Shown here: one piece after another, positions 7,491 through 15,357 of the stretch
How the letters are laid out: each line of letters begins with the position of its first letter
How positions within the stretch are numbered: the first letter of the stretch is position 1
NCBI RefSeq assembly: GCF_032190615.1
Contig: NZ_JAVLAT010000002.1
Coordinates: 1,292,001 to 1,356,000, forward strand
Length of the DNA stretch: 64,000 nucleotides
Origin: Brucella pseudogrignonensis
GTDB taxonomy: Bacteria; Pseudomonadota; Alphaproteobacteria; Rhizobiales; Rhizobiaceae
Direction: 5' to 3'
Position numbers and translations under genes: made by a program
The notes under the pieces: model-generated
The model's database searches: none
Told to the model about the DNA's origin: nothing
Seen by the model: only the letters and a program-made list of their open reading frames with translations

Positions 7491-9062
7491 TTAGGCGATG
7501 ACGACCATGTTATTGATAAAGTCATCGAGGTTTTCTGGCTCGTCTGGCGTAACTTCGCGAGCCTTCAGGCCGATTGCCATCGCTGATGCGACGGCGCCGT
7601 CGATACGAAATCTAGTTTTGCTCTTATCAAGTTTGCGATTACCGGATGCGTCAGTTGCCACGATCGCGTTCGCAAAGCAGAAAGTCAGCACGGGATTGCC
7701 ATCGTGCTTTAATCGGCGATGAATGACTGAAGCTTCAAGTGCTTCAACCGCTGGCGACATATCGCGATATCCCTGCCCCCACGGAACAAGGCGCAACGCG
7801 CCATCAAATGGCTTGTCCTTGCCGTCGATATAGACATCGACACCAATGCGCTGAAATTCGACCAGTAGCTGTTCAATGCGCCAGCGATCGTAAGCCAGCC
7901 CGACGACATCATACTCTTCGCGAATTTCAGCGATTCGCTGAGCAACATACGCATAATCGATAGCGCGGCCAGGAGGCGTATCTAGCCATCCTTCCGCTGC
8001 CCAAACATCGTAAGGTGCACGATCACGCTTTGCGTGGTCAATCAGAAACTCCTGAGGCTTCCAGTTCCACGCCTTTAACCTATCCTCACTCGCGTCGGCG
8101 CTCACACCGACAAGAGAGGTCAGATCATGCACGCCCGAAAGATCGAGGGCAAAAAAGGCTCGTTCTCCAGCTATAAGTGTTCCGCCTGTCTGGCATGCCT
8201 TCCATTCGGAACGAGGAATGAGCGGGGACGTCTGATCTACACGCTGGTTGAGATACAGGTTCCGAAAACTCGATTCCATTGTCTTCATGCGAGACGCCTG
8301 CACAGCAAGCGCCTTAAGATCTTCAATAGATCGAAAGTCTCCTAATGCTGGATTTGCCGCGGCCCACGCATCGACGTCCATGATATCGGCGTCATCATCC
8401 GCGCAATACAGGTGAACCAGTACCGTCTGATCGTCGGCTACCAAGCCATCATCAATCAACTTTGAGAGCGGGTGCTCAGGATCGGGCGACTGAGTAGAAA
8501 TAACAATTCCAAGCGGCTCTTGCCGTGCGCCCTGCGAGGTGTTCATTACCTCATAGAGTTCTTGGTTTTTAGACTGAGCCAGTTCATCGTAAATCCAAAC
8601 TGACGGGTTCAAGCCATGCTTTGTGCCTGCTTCAGCGCTCAACGCCCTGTAAAAGGAGCCGTTGCTCTTACACACGACAGTTTTCGTCGACGGTATCACG
8701 TCAAGCGCTTGGCTTAATTCTTCGTCGGCGTCCACCAACTGGCGAATGAATTTGAAAACCTGTGCCGCCTGCTCTCGATCATTAGCAGCCGAATAGATTT
8801 CGCCGTTCTGTATCGCCTCGGGCCCGATAAGATGGGCCAGTGCAATGGCAGCAATAATCGCCGTCTTGCCGTTTTTACGCGCAACTGACAGCAAAGCCCG
8901 CCTCACTCTTCGAAGGCCTTTCGCATCATGCGGCGCATACAAGTCGGATATGAACTGCTTTTGCCAAGGTCTAAGCAGTAGTTGACCACCTTGTCCTTCA
9001 CCGCTCGGTACGCGCAGCAGCTCAATGAACTGGATTACACGTTCTGCACGGTTCAGCCCCAG
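7491..9062 (-). CDS. Terminase large subunit
   Basis: Packaging ATPase/nuclease. The Walker A-like LSVARKNGKTAII, the Walker B-type VWIYDE, and the nuclease region (FALDLSGVHDLTSL, later AYDRWRIEQLL) are all present. Coding clearly extends upstream of the first TTG (8942), because the translation before it is a canonical terminase N-terminus (LNRAERVIQFIELL ... LLRPWQKQFISDL). No ATG, GTG or TTG precedes that region in frame. A CTG at 9062 with GAAGG about 10 bases upstream is the best visible start; the frame is -1 relative to the small subunit gene. Confidence 0.85.
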   Translation of the reverse strand: MGLNRAERVIQFIELLRVPSGEGQGGQLLLRPWQKQFISDLYAPHDAKGLRRVRRALLSVARKNGKTAIIAAIALAHLIGPEAIQNGEIYSAANDREQAAQVFKFIRQLVDADEELSQALDVIPSTKTVVCKSNGSFYRALSAEAGTKHGLNPSVWIYDELAQSKNQELYEVMNTSQGARQEPLGIVISTQSPDPEHPLSKLIDDGLVADDQTVLVHLYCADDDADIMDVDAWAAANPALGDFRSIEDLKALAVQASRMKTMESSFRNLYLNQRVDQTSPLIPRSEWKACQTGGTLIAGERAFFALDLSGVHDLTSLVGVSADASEDRLKAWNWKPQEFLIDHAKRDRAPYDVWAAEGWLDTPPGRAIDYAYVAQRIAEIREEYDVVGLAYDRWRIEQLLVEFQRIGVDVYIDGKDKPFDGALRLVPWGQGYRDMSPAVEALEASVIHRRLKHDGNPVLTFCFANAIVATDASGNRKLDKSKTRFRIDGAVASAMAIGLKAREVTPDEPENLDDFINNMVVIA

Positions 9063-9067
9063 TTGGG

Positions 9068-9538
9068 TTACGCCTTCACCGCGCTTTGCCCAATCAGGCC
9101 TGCGAACTTCGATTTTGGCTTCTCCTCTGGGGCAACAAGACCAGCACGCGATTTTGGGTCCAGCCCTAAACGGTCGCCCATTGCCATCATAATGCGTGCG
9201 GTTTCATTCTTGATCTTGAACCATGGATTTACTGACAGATTTCCAGTCGACCCCGGCACCAATGCCGGCAATGTCTTTAACGCTTCTGTCGCGCGTTTGT
9301 GGTCAGCCCATGCGGCTGCGTAAACGGCAATACCGCCCGCGTCTGTCGCCGCGTAAGTGCTTGGCGGCATAGCCGATACGATCATCTCGAAGCACTCGCG
9401 GGCATCGTCATCTAAATAGTTTGGATTATAAACATCGCCGTTCGGACGTATCGACGGGGCACGCTTCTTTCGCTTGCCCGGATTGCCCTTCAGCGCCTGA
9501 ATTTCAGGCGTTTCAGGCCTTGGCCCTCTTGCGCCCAT
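9068..9538 (-). CDS. Terminase small subunit, P27 family
   Basis: 156 residues, starting MGARGPRPETPEIQALKGNP, the hallmark N-terminus of P27-type small terminases, followed by a helical region with ARECFEMIVSAMP and AAWADHKRATEAL. It recognises the packaging site and loads the large subunit. It overlaps the open upstream part of the large-subunit frame. Confidence 0.85.
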   Translation of the reverse strand: MGARGPRPETPEIQALKGNPGKRKKRAPSIRPNGDVYNPNYLDDDARECFEMIVSAMPPSTYAATDAGGIAVYAAAWADHKRATEALKTLPALVPGSTGNLSVNPWFKIKNETARIMMAMGDRLGLDPKSRAGLVAPEEKPKSKFAGLIGQSAVKA

Positions 9539-9642
9539 TATTCACCTGTAAAAAAACTTTGAAAACTTGCGGGATCGCGTTCGACAGTCCCTCGCCGTTC
9601 CGGCGCTTTCGACCTTCGTCGACTTTTTTGATGCCCCGGGGG

Positions 9643-9945
9643 TCAAACCGGCCACCCGTCGGCCCCAAAGGTCACGATGTCCTGACCTCGCTCCAAACGC
9701 TGCTTGGTTCGGTCATGGCACGTCTTGCAAAGTGACTGGAGGTTGCCTGCATCCCAGAAAAGGAACTCGTCGCCCTTATGAGCGATGACATGATCACACA
9801 CGGTCGCAGGTTCTACGTCGCCAACCTGCAAGCAAAACATGCAAAGCGGTTGCTCGGTCAGTTGTCGCTCGCGCATTCGCTGCCATCGGGCAGTCTTATA
9901 GAGACGAAGCCATGTGCGTTGTTGCTTAGGCTGACAGCTCATCAA
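9643..9945 (-). CDS. HNH endonuclease
   Basis: 100 residues. CMFCLQVG ... CDHVIAHKGDEFLFWDAGNLQSL, CKTCHDRTKQR contains the HNH catalytic His and Asn framed by two CxxC pairs that bind zinc. HNH genes just upstream of P27 terminases are common and needed for cos-type packaging in HK97-like phages. It overlaps the end of the preceding small gene. Confidence 0.9.
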   Translation of the reverse strand: MMSCQPKQQRTWLRLYKTARWQRMRERQLTEQPLCMFCLQVGDVEPATVCDHVIAHKGDEFLFWDAGNLQSLCKTCHDRTKQRLERGQDIVTFGADGWPV

Positions 9946-10123
9946 TCAGCTTCCTAAGATATGCAGCGCATGACTGACCATAATCAGGCTCAACACCATT
10001 TTGCTGCTGTTCAAGGAACTTGCTGACAGTTTGCCACTCATGCTCAAAGCCGCTTGGATCTTCGGTATATCGACGCATCCATTCATTGAATGCATTTGCG
10101 ATAATAGTCTGACCTGTGTTCAT
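9926..10123 (-). CDS. Small phage protein, 65 residues, unknown function
   Basis: Start MNTGQTIIANAFNEWM is chosen because AGGAGA lies 7 bases upstream; the frame is open further but has no other good start. The product is helical and acidic, ending LRKLIDELSA. It overlaps the HNH gene by 20 bases and is the first gene of the late rightmost cluster. I do not recognise the family. Confidence 0.6.
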   Translation of the reverse strand: MNTGQTIIANAFNEWMRRYTEDPSGFEHEWQTVSKFLEQQQNGVEPDYGQSCAAYLRKLIDELSA

Positions 10124-10213
10124 GATATTCTCCTCTTGAAAGTAACCAGCTTGGGTGCGCTTGCACTTAATCCACAATGTGTCGTGGCGGCAGAAGGCGT
10201 CGCTGGTCTTGTT

Positions 10214-10290
10214 TGGTTGCAGGAAGTGGATTCGAACCACTGACCTTCAGATTATGAGCCTGACGAGCTACCGGACCGCTCTATCCTGCA
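10214..10290 (-). tRNA. Phage tRNA with CAT anticodon (tRNA-Met, possibly Ile2)
   Basis: On the minus strand a 77-nt cloverleaf folds: a perfect 7-bp acceptor (TGCAGGA/TCCTGCA), D stem GAGC/GCTC, anticodon stem TCAGG/TCTGA with loop CTCATAA, T stem AGTGG/CCACT with loop TTCGAAT, discriminator A and an encoded CCA (10214-10216). The anticodon is CAT. Whether it is elongator Met or lysidine-modified Ile2 cannot be decided by eye. It lies six bases from a second tRNA gene. Confidence 0.85.
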
Positions 10291-10295
10291 GAAAC

Positions 10296-10371
10296 TGGTC
10301 AAGGTGGCAGGGCTTGAACCTGCGGCCTCTCGGACCCAAGCCGAGCGCTCTACCTGCTGAGCTACACCCAG
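10296..10371 (-). tRNA. Phage tRNA-Pro (TGG)
   Basis: A 76-nt cloverleaf on the minus strand: acceptor CTGGGTG/CACCTTG (one U-U mismatch and one G-U), D arm TAGCTC...GAGC, anticodon stem CTCGG/CCGAG with loop CTTGGGT (anticodon TGG), T stem GCAGG/CCTGC with loop TTCAAGC, and encoded CCA (10296-10298). The weak acceptor helix suggests some drift from host copies. It is separated from the CAT tRNA by 5 bases, probably cotranscribed. Confidence 0.8.
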
Positions 10372-10479
10372 ATAAGATTTTCTTTCTGTTCTCAGTGAAA
10401 CAAAACTCGTGGCAACACGTTTTCAAATAGCAAGGCAGCACACGCTGCAGACCAATTCATTTCAGAAGGAATAGTCTCA

Positions 10480-10773
10480 ATGGCAAACGAACCAGAAAAT
10501 GCAGTTGCAGATCAGATCAGCGAACTTCGTAGCCAACTGAGCAGCCTTTCTTCGCAACTCGCCGACCGACTTGGCAGCGCTACAGACAAAGCTGACAACG
10601 CTTTGTCGTCCGCATCTTCAGCATTTGAAGACGTAGCTTCGAATGCTCGCTATCACGGCGAACGAGTTCTTAATGCCGCTCGCGAAAATCCGGGTGCAGC
10701 AACTGCGACACTCGTGACAGTCGGCGTCATCGGATTGCTAGCTGGGATGATGCTCGGCCGTTGTCGCCGATAG
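10480..10773 (+). CDS. DUF883/ElaB-like membrane-anchored protein (cargo)
   Basis: 97 residues: a long amphipathic helical region rich in Ala/Ser (ISELRSQLSSLSSQLADRLGSATDKADNAL is its first part), a YHGERVLNAARENPGAA hinge, and one C-terminal membrane helix (TATLVTVGVIGLLAGMML) ending in Arg. This is the architecture of the YqjD/ElaB/DUF883 family, inner-membrane stress-phase proteins reported to bind ribosomes. It is on the opposite strand from the phage late genes, with its own ribosome site (AGAAGGA), so it is probably expressed in the lysogen. Confidence 0.65.
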   Translation: MANEPENAVADQISELRSQLSSLSSQLADRLGSATDKADNALSSASSAFEDVASNARYHGERVLNAARENPGAATATLVTVGVIGLLAGMMLGRCRR

Positions 10774-10833
10774 TGGGGCAACCCTTCTTCGAGTTAACTC
10801 AAAACCCATTCGTAATTAGAAAAGGCGAAACCA

Positions 10834-11298
10834 ATGTCCCATTCAGATCCACAGAAAGCTTGGAAGATAGCTGAAGACAACCGCGTCTGCTTTTATGGTT
10901 GGAATGGAAAACAGGTTCCAATGTCCCCAATCGTCCGCAAAGATGAAGGCGCGATCTATTTCCTTACCGACGCTCAAAGCGATAAAGTGACTGATATCCA
11001 AGGCCAGTCACCTGTGCAGCTCACATTCTCAAATGAATCCGCCAATGATTATCTGTTCATTGAGGGCAATGCTCAGGTATCCAACGATCGCGATAAAATT
11101 AAGGATGTCTGGACACCGTTTGCTAAGGCGTTCTGGGAATCCGAGAACGATCCGAATATCCGTCTGATAGTTGTATCTCCGAGCCATGCTGAATTTTGGG
11201 ACGGCCCTGGCGCCATAACTGCCACTGCGAAGATGCTATTTGCATCCGTCACCGGCAAAAAGCCCGATATGGGCGACAATCGCGAAACCGGGATGTAA
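10834..11298 (+). CDS. Pyridoxamine 5'-phosphate oxidase-like general stress protein (cargo)
   Basis: 154 residues with the split-barrel flavin-binding family pattern: CFYGWNGKQVPMSPIVRKDEGAIYFLTDAQSDK, VQLTFSN, YLFIEGNAQV and a C-terminal FWDGPGAITATAKMLF motif. This matches the bacterial general stress protein 26 type (Pyrid_ox_like). The substrate is unknown. It follows the ElaB-like gene by 60 bases on the same strand, suggesting a two-gene stress cargo unit. Confidence 0.75.
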   Translation: MSHSDPQKAWKIAEDNRVCFYGWNGKQVPMSPIVRKDEGAIYFLTDAQSDKVTDIQGQSPVQLTFSNESANDYLFIEGNAQVSNDRDKIKDVWTPFAKAFWESENDPNIRLIVVSPSHAEFWDGPGAITATAKMLFASVTGKKPDMGDNRETGM

Positions 11299-11563
11299 AT
11301 TGATCGGCGGGGAGCCCGATAAGCTCAACCCGCCGTATCCCGTCTGCCGGAGGAGATACGGCGCCGGGGATTTGAAAACAAGCGTCATTGATCACGCAAA
11401 GCATGATAAGTGATGATGACTTGTGTTTTGATAGTTACCCCACACTCAGAGGCTGCACTTGATGCAGCATAGCGCAGGGTCCGTGGTCGGAACTGTTTGG
11501 GGTCGTAATGTCTCCATCTCGACCCCTTCACATCTAAGAACCATAACTATGCGGAATATGGAC
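11299..11563. other. Intergenic region with three hairpins
   Basis: No ORF is supported here. Structures seen: CGGCGGG/CCCGCCG near 11305-11334; an 8-bp perfect stem GCCGTATC/GATACGGC around 11332-11362; and GGGGTCG (11499-11505) pairing with CGACCCC (11520-11526). The first may end the stress cargo transcript, although no clear U-run follows. A small structured RNA is possible but unproven. Confidence 0.35.
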
Positions 11564-12472
11564 CTAAGCAGAAAATCTTTTTATGTTTTCTTGAAGATTA
11601 TCATTGGCAGCAGTTAAGGCCTTCCGTCCGCCCTTGCGTCTCGAATATTCTGACTTGAAGCCCAAAGATATTCCCAAGCTTTCGTAGTTCCTCACCTTCC
11701 CATGTGCCGCCGTATCCATTACCGTTCTATCTCTCTCAGATAGCGCCTCGATGGCTTGGGCCCATATCTCGCGAACTACCAGGGCAGTAGAAACATCCTG
11801 CCACCCCATTGATCCAGATTCACCGGTTGTCGTTTTCTTCATCCCAAGAAAGCTATCTGAGATACGGTTGCCTGCATTGGGTAGGCCGGGCGGGCATCTT
11901 GTTACTGGCGGCAGCACTGGCGTGTTTGCGTATGCTTTTGCGAGGTCTTCTTTCGCTTGGTCATGCGTTTGGTATGTCCGCTTTGTCTTTTTCCCTGATG
12001 GAATACGCTCTCGGCGCTTCAATTCGAACGCAGCTAGAAAGTAGCTATTACTTGCTGTAACTTCGGATGGGTTTTCATCTCCGCCTAGCGTCCTGCTCTC
12101 CTGTTCGCGGCATCCGAGCATTGCACCCGCTGGCATTCGATGTTTGGTGGCGATTACCTCGCCACCGGGTCCATATTTATTTCCTGCCTCAACTTGCGTT
12201 CCATCGCTGAATTTGAGCCGGCCTATACGAACTATCTGACCTAGATCATTGCGCTCGATGTCCTCACTGCTGACATTCCGCATGATTTCCTCAACGGTCG
12301 GAAGTATCTGGATGCGTCGCTCAGTATGCATCTTCGATATCACCTCTGGTTCGTTGCTATTCTCAGGCACCACATTCCAGTTTGTTGAAACGGGTATGAT
12401 TTCGCTTTCGGGCCGGTTTTTGTAAGCCATTAAAGCAGTCATGGCTCCGGCAAGGGACTTGTGCCTACTCAT
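11564..12472 (-). CDS. Phage protein of unknown function, 302 residues
   Basis: I do not recognise this protein. Residues about 50-130 hold a short beta region (RIGRLKFSDGTQVEAGNKYGPGGEV). Residues about 215-300 form a helical region with LSERDRTVMDTAAHGKVRNYESLGISLGF, which looks like a helix-turn-helix of the sigma-70 region 4 type, so a transcriptional role is conceivable. Its start overlaps the stop of the next gene upstream (ATGA). It is the last gene of a minus-strand unit that begins at 13432. Confidence 0.55.
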   Translation of the reverse strand: MSRHKSLAGAMTALMAYKNRPESEIIPVSTNWNVVPENSNEPEVISKMHTERRIQILPTVEEIMRNVSSEDIERNDLGQIVRIGRLKFSDGTQVEAGNKYGPGGEVIATKHRMPAGAMLGCREQESRTLGGDENPSEVTASNSYFLAAFELKRRERIPSGKKTKRTYQTHDQAKEDLAKAYANTPVLPPVTRCPPGLPNAGNRISDSFLGMKKTTTGESGSMGWQDVSTALVVREIWAQAIEALSERDRTVMDTAAHGKVRNYESLGISLGFKSEYSRRKGGRKALTAANDNLQENIKRFSA

Positions 12473-12834
12473 GCTGCCTTCCTGACTGCTACCGCCGAAT
12501 TATCATTGGCTGCGGAAGGATAAAGGCGCTCTTGTTCATGCCACCACGACAAACCCTGCTCCGCTCTCCAAGAGAAATATTCTTTCAATTTACCAGACCA
12601 CAATGCGGAACCGTAACGGGAAGCGTCTTCTGATGTCAGTTTTTTGGCTTCATTGGCGTCGTTTTCGACTGGCGACACTTCTGCAATTACCCGCCTCAAC
12701 AAAGAACTTGGGGTCACGGTGTGCCGTTCTACAGATACAGGTGATCCAAGCTGTCTCTTCCTTAAGGCCATTCCGCACAACTTTGACCAATAGAAGCCTT
12801 CAGGGATGATTTTGTTTGTTACTGCGTTGCTCAC
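12469..12834 (-). CDS. Phage protein of unknown function, 121 residues
   Basis: GTG start at 12834 with the GAGGAG leader (12841-12854 on the plus strand) just upstream. The product has a basic N-terminus and a WSGKLKEYFSWRAEQGLSWWHEQE helix with many Trp. It ends in AANDNS, an Ala-Asn-Asp-Asn motif that recurs near the ends of several proteins of this prophage. No family is recognised. It is coupled to the downstream 302-residue gene. Confidence 0.55.
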   Translation of the reverse strand: MSNAVTNKIIPEGFYWSKLCGMALRKRQLGSPVSVERHTVTPSSLLRRVIAEVSPVENDANEAKKLTSEDASRYGSALWSGKLKEYFSWRAEQGLSWWHEQERLYPSAANDNSAVAVRKAA

Positions 12835-12862
12835 ACAATTCTCCTCGTGTTTGGTTCGTCAA

Positions 12863-13432
12863 TTAAGCGGCTTGGCTTGTCGCGCTTTCACTCAGCCAGC
12901 CTTTAACCAGCCTCACTGCCTGCTCCGCTGCATCGTCTTCGGTGACTGCCCTGACGACCACAACTGGAAAGCCAAGTGCATCAAGCAACGGATGGCGGGT
13001 TGTCTGACTAGGTTCGAGCTTGGCCTTGCCGACCTTGTTTTCAATTTGCCGCAGCACGCCACCGTAGAGATATATCCGGACGTCTGCTTCTCCCGGCGTC
13101 AGCCCTGCCGCTAATGCCTCTGCTCTTGCCTTGGGTCCACGCTTGGCTGCGTTTTGATCTCCGGCCAGTGTGAATGTTCCCGGCCGCACGTCTCTCGCTG
13201 TGTGTACGTATTCCGGCAATCTGCGCAGGCTGCGAACTTGTGCAGCTTGCAGTTCCCACTCCAGAGGCAGGGCAGCTTTCGTGGTCACCTTGCCATCGCG
13301 TGTCGTGATGATTGTTCGGACGCCATTAATGCGGACCGTCTGCGTCGTGGCTTTTGTTGTGCTTGGCTTGGCACTGGTTGTCGATTTGAGCTTGCTGGAT
13401 GACGCGCCTTTCAGCGCACGTCTTCGTGTCAT
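12863..13432 (-). CDS. VRR-NUC-like nuclease
   Basis: 189 residues. After a Lys/Ser/Thr-rich disordered N-terminus (1-40), the C-terminal half shows the VRR-NUC pattern: RIYLYGGVLRQIENKVGKAKLEPSQ, then LLDALGFPVVVVRAVTEDDAAE. E-x-K (ENK) and the following Gln fit the PD-(D/E)XK catalytic core. Such domains in phages act on branched DNA or in replication-associated repair. The preceding leader copy is at 13438-13448. Confidence 0.65.
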   Translation of the reverse strand: MTRRRALKGASSSKLKSTTSAKPSTTKATTQTVRINGVRTIITTRDGKVTTKAALPLEWELQAAQVRSLRRLPEYVHTARDVRPGTFTLAGDQNAAKRGPKARAEALAAGLTPGEADVRIYLYGGVLRQIENKVGKAKLEPSQTTRHPLLDALGFPVVVVRAVTEDDAAEQAVRLVKGWLSESATSQAA

Positions 13433-13596
13433 GGTCCCTCCTCGTGTTCATGGTGCGTCAGCTTGGTGGGCTTCCGTTGGTAGCGGAAGAATTCACATCA
13501 TGGTGGGAGTGACAGGCAGGTCAAGCGTCAACCGGCATAATTTCAACCAACCTCAAATCAGGTTGTATTTTTCAATCAGGAAATTTTCTCAAAATT

Positions 13597-13738
13597 GCGT
13601 AGTTCTCAAACGCATAGAACTACGCGCTGCGCGCTTTGTGCGTAAGTTTCTATATAAGAACTCTTACGCACTAAAAGCAGCGTGCTTTTGCGCAAGTCTT
13701 TTTAGGTTTTTTGAGACTTACGCAGTATGACTTACGCG
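13597..13738. repeat. Cluster of inverted repeats and GCGTA(A)G half-sites in a divergent intergenic region
   Basis: Within the 440-base gap between 13432 (minus) and 13873 (plus) there is a perfect 10-bp inverted repeat GCGTAGTTCT (13597-13606) / AGAACTACGC (13616-13625); a 9-bp repeat GTGCGTAAG (13638-13646) / CTTACGCAC (13663-13671); a hairpin AAAAGCA-GCG-TGCTTTT (13673-13689); and single GACTTACGC sites at 13715 and 13729. All but the AAAAGCA hairpin carry a GCGTA(A)G half-site. The layout suggests binding of a dimeric protein: an operator, a replication or partition site, or a recombination site. Confidence 0.5.
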
Positions 13739-13872
13739 TTACCTATGGTTGTATTTTGATTGTGACAGTGGGTTGTAAATCAGGAGAAAGCGGACACTAT
13801 GTTCGCAACTTGTTCCCCTTGATTTGTGAGTGCAACTCAGTTTTTTTACCTGTTCAACGGGGGATAAATTGA

Positions 13873-15297
13873 ATGGCGCCACGCACCATCGCTTTGATCG
13901 GCAGACATATAAACAGCGACTATGTTAGCAACATAGATTTTGAATCAACATCAACACTGCTTGATTGGGATATTACTATTTTCGTCCCTGAGATTGGCGA
14001 GAATTTCGGATATTACGATGAGTATCAAGGAAAACCTAGTCTCAACGAAAATGAAAGTTTTCGCCTGACTGAACAATGCGAACACTGGAGAAGAGAAATA
14101 AAGTTAGCCGTCGACTCCGGAAAGACGGTTATTTGTTACTTGTCTGAGCTGCGTGAGTTTTACGTTGACACAGGCAAGCGAAATCATTCAGGCACGGGTA
14201 AAAACCGGCAAACAACGCATATCGTCAGTCTTTACTCTAATTATCATTGTTTTCCGCTCGAGGCACCTGCCAGAAAAGCGAGTGGAACGTCGATGAAGTT
14301 ATCTCCAAAAGCAACAGCTCTTTCGGATTATTGGAAGACATTTGGAAATGTTTCGACGTTTCTTGTTACCCTAGGTGGCAATCCTCCGTACGCGCCAATC
14401 ACAACGAAGACGGGAGATCTACTAGTCGGGGGGATCTACAGCACGTCGAGTGGTGGCAGCCTTGTACTTCTTCCGTCATTAGACTTCTACGACGATGCCT
14501 TTTTCACTAATGGTGAATACAACGACAATGCTAAGCAGTTCGCTGACAGGATAACCCATTCTTGGCTAGGGATCGACAGCACTCTTCGATCCGATGCAGA
14601 GGTCACGCCTACGCCCCAGTGGGCTGATAGCGACTCTTTTTTACTGTTGGAAGAGAAGAATCTAAAGGCTTCTTTATTGGCCGCTGAACAGAGACTAGTT
14701 GAAGCTCAAAAACAAAAGGAACAGGCATCAGACGCCCTAAGAGAAGTTGGCAGTCTAAGAGGATTGTTGTATGAAAAGGGTACCCCCCTTGAAGGGGCAA
14801 TTATAAAAGCTCTGCGCGCCTTAGGCTTTGAGGCGAATAACTATAAAGACGCCACATCTGAATTCGACGTAGTCTTTTCTTGTCCCGAAGGGCGGCTTCT
14901 AGGTGAGGCAGAGGGGAAAGATAACAAGCCCATTAATATTGATAAGCTTCGGCAACTCGCGATGAACATTCACGAAGATTTAGAACGTGAAGATGTGACT
15001 CATCAAGCAAAACCGGTTTTATTCGGAAACGGATATAGGCTGCAAAATCCCAGCGAACGAAGCACGCAATTCACAGAAAAGTGTATTTCTGCTGCCCAAT
15101 CATCCGGTACGTGTTTAGTTCAAACATCCGACCTCTTTCGCGTGGCGAAATATCTTTCTGATGTGAATGATCAAAACTTTGCAAAAATCTGCCGGGAAAC
15201 CATTTTAACATCTGCTGGGATAGCAACATTCCCAGAAATCACTATTGAAGAGCACGACGAAAAAATTAATTTAAAATCATTAGAGAGCAGAGAATAG
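13873..15297 (+). CDS. Putative defence protein with C-terminal restriction-endonuclease-like domain
   Basis: 474 residues; family not recognised by name. Residues 1-225 form an alpha/beta domain starting MAPRTIALIGRHINSDYV with WDITIFVPEIG and GKTVICYL motifs. Residues about 255-295 are a Lys/Glu/Gln-rich coiled coil. Residues about 300-450 look like a PD-(D/E)XK fold: EGAIIKALRALGFEAN, EFDVVFSCPEG, then GEAEGKDNKPI, where Asp and E-x-K could be catalytic. It stands alone on the plus strand with lower GC than its neighbours, between a repeat-rich promoter region and a terminator. This is typical of prophage-borne anti-phage cargo. The defence role is inference. Confidence 0.6.
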   Translation: MAPRTIALIGRHINSDYVSNIDFESTSTLLDWDITIFVPEIGENFGYYDEYQGKPSLNENESFRLTEQCEHWRREIKLAVDSGKTVICYLSELREFYVDTGKRNHSGTGKNRQTTHIVSLYSNYHCFPLEAPARKASGTSMKLSPKATALSDYWKTFGNVSTFLVTLGGNPPYAPITTKTGDLLVGGIYSTSSGGSLVLLPSLDFYDDAFFTNGEYNDNAKQFADRITHSWLGIDSTLRSDAEVTPTPQWADSDSFLLLEEKNLKASLLAAEQRLVEAQKQKEQASDALREVGSLRGLLYEKGTPLEGAIIKALRALGFEANNYKDATSEFDVVFSCPEGRLLGEAEGKDNKPINIDKLRQLAMNIHEDLEREDVTHQAKPVLFGNGYRLQNPSERSTQFTEKCISAAQSSGTCLVQTSDLFRVAKYLSDVNDQNFAKICRETILTSAGIATFPEITIEEHDEKINLKSLESRE

Positions 15298-15313
15298 CTG
15301 CAGCATCTTATAC

Positions 15314-15341
15314 AAAAAGCGCCCCGTAGGACGCTCTTTCT
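15314..15341. terminator. Bidirectional terminator between 13873-15297 and 15358-16674
   Basis: AAAAAGCGCC-CCGTA-GGACGCTCTTTC forms a stem with one bulged A, flanked by A-rich and T-rich sides. It lies in the 60-base gap between two convergent genes. Confidence 0.5.
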
Positions 15342-15357
15342 TATTATTATAGGATCA

